64,000 nucleotides of DNA from Apoda limacodes. Lineage: Eukaryota; Arthropoda; Insecta; Lepidoptera; Limacodidae. Each line of letters begins with the position of its first letter. Position 1 is the first letter of the stretch. The notes under the pieces are model-generated. The model was given only the letters and a program-made list of their open reading frames with translations, was not told where the DNA came from and did no database searches. The position numbers were made by a program, and so were the translations under genes. The stretch spans positions 7,440,001-7,504,000 of the forward strand of contig OX291544.1 of the NCBI GenBank assembly GCA_946406115.1, in the 5' to 3' direction. Of this stretch, positions 60,991 through 64,000 are shown one piece after another.

Positions 60991-62870
60991 CTTCAACTGG
61001 TGGAGACTTAATCGTGGTTGGGGACGCATGTGCCCCGCATCTGGCGCGGCCGCAGTCGTGCCCAAAAGTTGGTCATTTTTTGCGTTAAAATCTTGTAATC
61101 TGATGCTTGTATTGAAATTACCCTCCTTATTGCGCCGCCCATGTGCACACTACGTACTTTGATATTAGTTTCTACATCATTATGCATACTTTTCCAATAA
61201 TACCTATCTTGTAATCGTTTTAGCATTCGGACTCAGCCCGGCTAAGGACATGTCGTGATTTTCCTTCAGTATCTTTAGTATTTCACTTGGTGTCGGGTAA
61301 ACGATTCAGTTTTAAAAAAATGCTTGTTATATATGTTGTTATACAGGTATAGAATTATATTATATAGTTTTATGTATTGGTTTTTATCATATGAATTTTT
61401 GAAGTCCAACAACGCCAATTCATGGTTGTGATGGTTTTGATTTGTTAACAATTTATCTCTGAGGGATTTAAGACTTTTAAAATTGTCTTCGTAGCTAAAA
61501 TAATTTAAACAGAGGACTTTTATGAACAATCAAAAATATGTCTTACAATCTTGTTTGATTATTATATATGAGTAAAGTGACTTTTGTTTAATAAGAATTT
61601 CAGGATCTTTGATGTTACCAATTATTTCTTGGATGTGGGGGTTTGATTAATCCAAGACTTTAGAGGTAGGTATAACTATGATCTTGCGTTTAGATCATAG
61701 ATATCTTTGGCTCAAAAGATTTATTTACACTTCTGAAAACATTGGTGTACATGGCGGGCTTAATGCTATATAGCATTTTCTACCAGCCAACTATAGGGCT
61801 AAACAGATTTGTGATTTACAATTTGCAAGGAATATAAGTCATCTACAATTATCGGAGCGCTAGGTCATTTTTAGGTGGAAGTTCATCTGCTATTATAGGT
61901 GGGTTTAGGTCTTCTGTTATTTCTCTTAGCTCGGGGAGTTAGAGTAGCTCGTCTTTGGTTGGGGAGAAGGGTGGTGGAATATTCGGATCAAGGATGTCGT
62001 TGTCGTCTAAAGTCAGCGAATGCGTACGTTGCTAGATGCTGCTCAGTGGACTTCGTAAAGGTAGGTTTGTAGGGTTTTCATTATTAGTTTCAGGGTTAAT
62101 GTTTGTTTCTGATGTTTGAACGTAATTTTCTTTTCGTATAGGGATTGCTGGGTAACGAGACAGTGCGTCGGCGTTACTATTCATTTTGCCTTTTATACTC
62201 TATTTCTAAGTCAAATATTCTCATTTTTGACGCCATCTTACTAATCGGGATTACAGTTCAAGAGGCATTTCAATGGGATATTATGATCAGTTACGTTCTT
62301 AAAGCGTATCAGGATATATTATAGGAGCTGATGTCAGTTTGGATTTAGGTGATTCAAATGCAAGTTGTTGTTCGTTTTCCCAGTCAAAGAACGAATCATT
62401 CTTCAGTAGAGGGGTTTGGACAGTTTTTAAAAACTATAGAGAAAAACTTTATGTAGGACTTATTAGTCCTAAAAAGATTTTTTGTCTTCCGGCGAGCTGG
62501 TAATAGGGAATACTTGGTCAGTCTTTGTCTTATTGGATTTGGTTTGACACCGTTTTCAATAATAATATGGCCAAGATATCCAGCTTCTTCTCTGAGAAAC
62601 TCGCCAATATCTCTTTGAAGCATTAGATTGAATTTACGCAGTCGCTGGAAGATAGGTGTGAGAAGTAAGCTCATGCGAGCAAATGACAATATCATCAAGG
62701 TAGACGAAACAAAGCTCTCTCTAGAGCCACCATCATCATTTGTTCATCAGCCACTTAAACATAGCAGGGTCATTGTTAGGGCCGAACAGCATCCTGTTGA
62801 ACTGAGAATGAGTAATTTTAAAAGCGGGACGTTAAAAGTCTTACTGACTGTCTTACATAAATCCTAGTAA
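60990..62870 (-). pseudogene. Decayed Gypsy-type LTR retrotransposon pol (reverse transcriptase to integrase)
   Basis: Minus-strand fragments in the right order are: reverse transcriptase ('FNRMLFGPNNDPAMFKWLMN' at 62855-62740; 'LREEAGYLGHIIIENGVKPN' near 62545), RNase H end ('FDLEIEYKRQN' near 62205), 'NADALSRYPAIPI' (near 62165) and the integrase zinc-binding part ('LKRLQDRYYWKSM' near 61200). The aspartate box is not readable in frame. Many stops and gaps show it is old. No LTRs were recognised. It lies upstream of ABCD3 on the same strand. Confidence 0.75.
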
Positions 62871-63099
62871 TAAGTTAGTTATAATTACTTAGTTGTTATA
62901 ATTTTTGTTTTTCTACAATGTTATATGGTTCATTATATTATGTTTAATAGCTGTTCTACACAAGTACCAACTTCATCTATTTTTGAATGGAATTTGTACG
63001 ATATTTTTACTCATCCGACTACTTTTTTAGTTAGTCGACTATTACTCATTAAGTTGAAAACAGCTATGTAGCTAGGAGTGGGGACACTGGGCTTAAACA

Positions 63100-63425
63100 A
63101 AAATTTGCACTTTGAAGCTTAATATTTCGCAAACGCATTGCTGAATCGAAAAAAGGTTTTTACACACACTCATTTTTTAATAGAGCTATCCAACGACACC
63201 CCACACTATGGGGTAGAAAATAAAATATTCATCCCCACTTTATGTGTAGGGGAAGTACCCTGAAAATTATTTTTTTTATTTATATTTTACCAATCTGTTG
63301 ATCTAATTTATATGTATACCCATGCCAAAGTACAGCTTTCTAGTACTAATGGTCTCTGAGCTAAGCCATTGACAGACGGATGGACATGGCGAAACTTTAA
63401 GGGTTTCTTGTTTACTTCGAAACCT
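63100..63425 (+). repeat. Interspersed repeat R3
   Basis: GACGGATGGACATGGCGAAAC and CATCCCCAC match, inverted, the stretch at 46035-46330 (GTTTCGCCATGTCCGTCCG). A third partial copy lies near 44800-44860. Confidence 0.6.
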
Positions 63426-64000
63426 AAAAAAAAGAACAGTGACAAAAAGACCGAAGTTTCAGATAGTGATAGTACTAATGTATGTTCAAATGATAAAGTG
63501 CAAACTCTGACTGAAAAGTGAATGGGTAGAAGAGGACGCTGAAGAGAGAAGAGAATCGTTAGAAGAGGCCGCTGGAGATTTTTTTTTCTGAACTGATAAC
63601 TGCAGTTGGCTGATGCAGCCATTACTGCTCCACCGGGCTTTTGGGGCGAGACTCCCAAGGAGTTGCGATTGCGAGTGGGTGGGGGCCAGAAGCACCCCGG
63701 CACTCTTATAAGCTCGTGTATGAGGTGGGTCCGTGCGTTCGTCGACAAACCCGTGGACGTCGGCTTCGTGTGATGTTTTTATTAGGGGAGGTCTTCGAGG
63801 CTAGTCTCGCAATCCGAATAGCGAGATTGTCGTCTAGGGCCTAACAATAGTTTTTCGACCGCGCCGTGGTCAGTTGGGGGGATAGTAGCTTGTGGATAGC
63901 TTGTGGATTCGTCTAGGTATTGGGGAATCGTGGGGAGGTGATGTACCTGTGTAGGTCCACATTCCGAACGAACCAGGGGGCTCCGGAGGCCGCTCTGAGG
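63426..64000. other. Unassigned GC-richer right edge
   Basis: From about 63600 the GC content rises clearly. A 146-codon minus-strand frame (63308-63748) and a 67-codon plus-strand frame (63641-63844) overlap here. Neither protein was recognised and no splice structure is evident. It could be part of another mobile element. Confidence 0.4.

Overview
The window is AT-rich nuclear DNA from an insect, most likely a moth or butterfly. The evidence is one intron-rich host gene with GT-AG introns, many interspersed repeats of types I associate with Lepidoptera (inference), and LINE, BEL/Pao and Gypsy retroelements.

Host gene: nearly the whole window is one minus-strand gene, an ABCD3/PMP70-type peroxisomal half ABC transporter. 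The start codon is at 60429-60431 and the gene reads leftward to about position 336. Twelve coding exons can be placed with exact GT/AG borders, and their phases fit at every junction but one. One exon of about 100 nt, between those at 44676-44745 and 12562-12742, was not found. The last exon or exons (Walker B, C-terminus) lie beyond the left edge.

Nested retroelements, 24575-44429: the large intron after exon 3 holds a complete BEL/Pao LTR retrotransposon on the minus strand (sense to the host gene). It has a 5-bp target duplication, 1519-bp LTRs with one noted difference, a tRNA-Tyr-type primer site and one long gag-pol frame. Its 3' LTR was later hit twice by plus-strand Jockey-like LINEs. 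LINE A (25382-30999) has both ORFs intact. LINE B (31115-36655) has a nonsense codon in ORF1 and a frameshift in ORF2. Removing both LINEs and one copy of each target duplication gives back exactly 1519 bp. Neither LINE ends in poly(A). Both end in a tail of about 148 nt with four hairpins whose stems are kept although their sequences differ.

Other introns: left of 24.5 kb are LINE fragments (815-1033, 1191-1775, 5060-5175), long-TIR elements (7421-8262, 11537-12456), a hAT-like element with a perfect 8-bp duplication (16408-17065), a 140-bp tandem array split by a TIR element (17590-18790) and foldback elements. Right of 44.4 kb are a minisatellite (45580-46030), a TIR element containing a 5S-rRNA-derived SINE (49427-50989), three LINE remnants (52370-55690) and a 1.9-kb TIR element (56097-57973). 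Upstream of the host gene is a decayed Gypsy pol (60990-62870), then an unassigned GC-richer edge.

No tRNA gene, CRISPR array or bacterial feature was seen. All comparisons were made by eye, so identity figures and family names below clade level are tentative.
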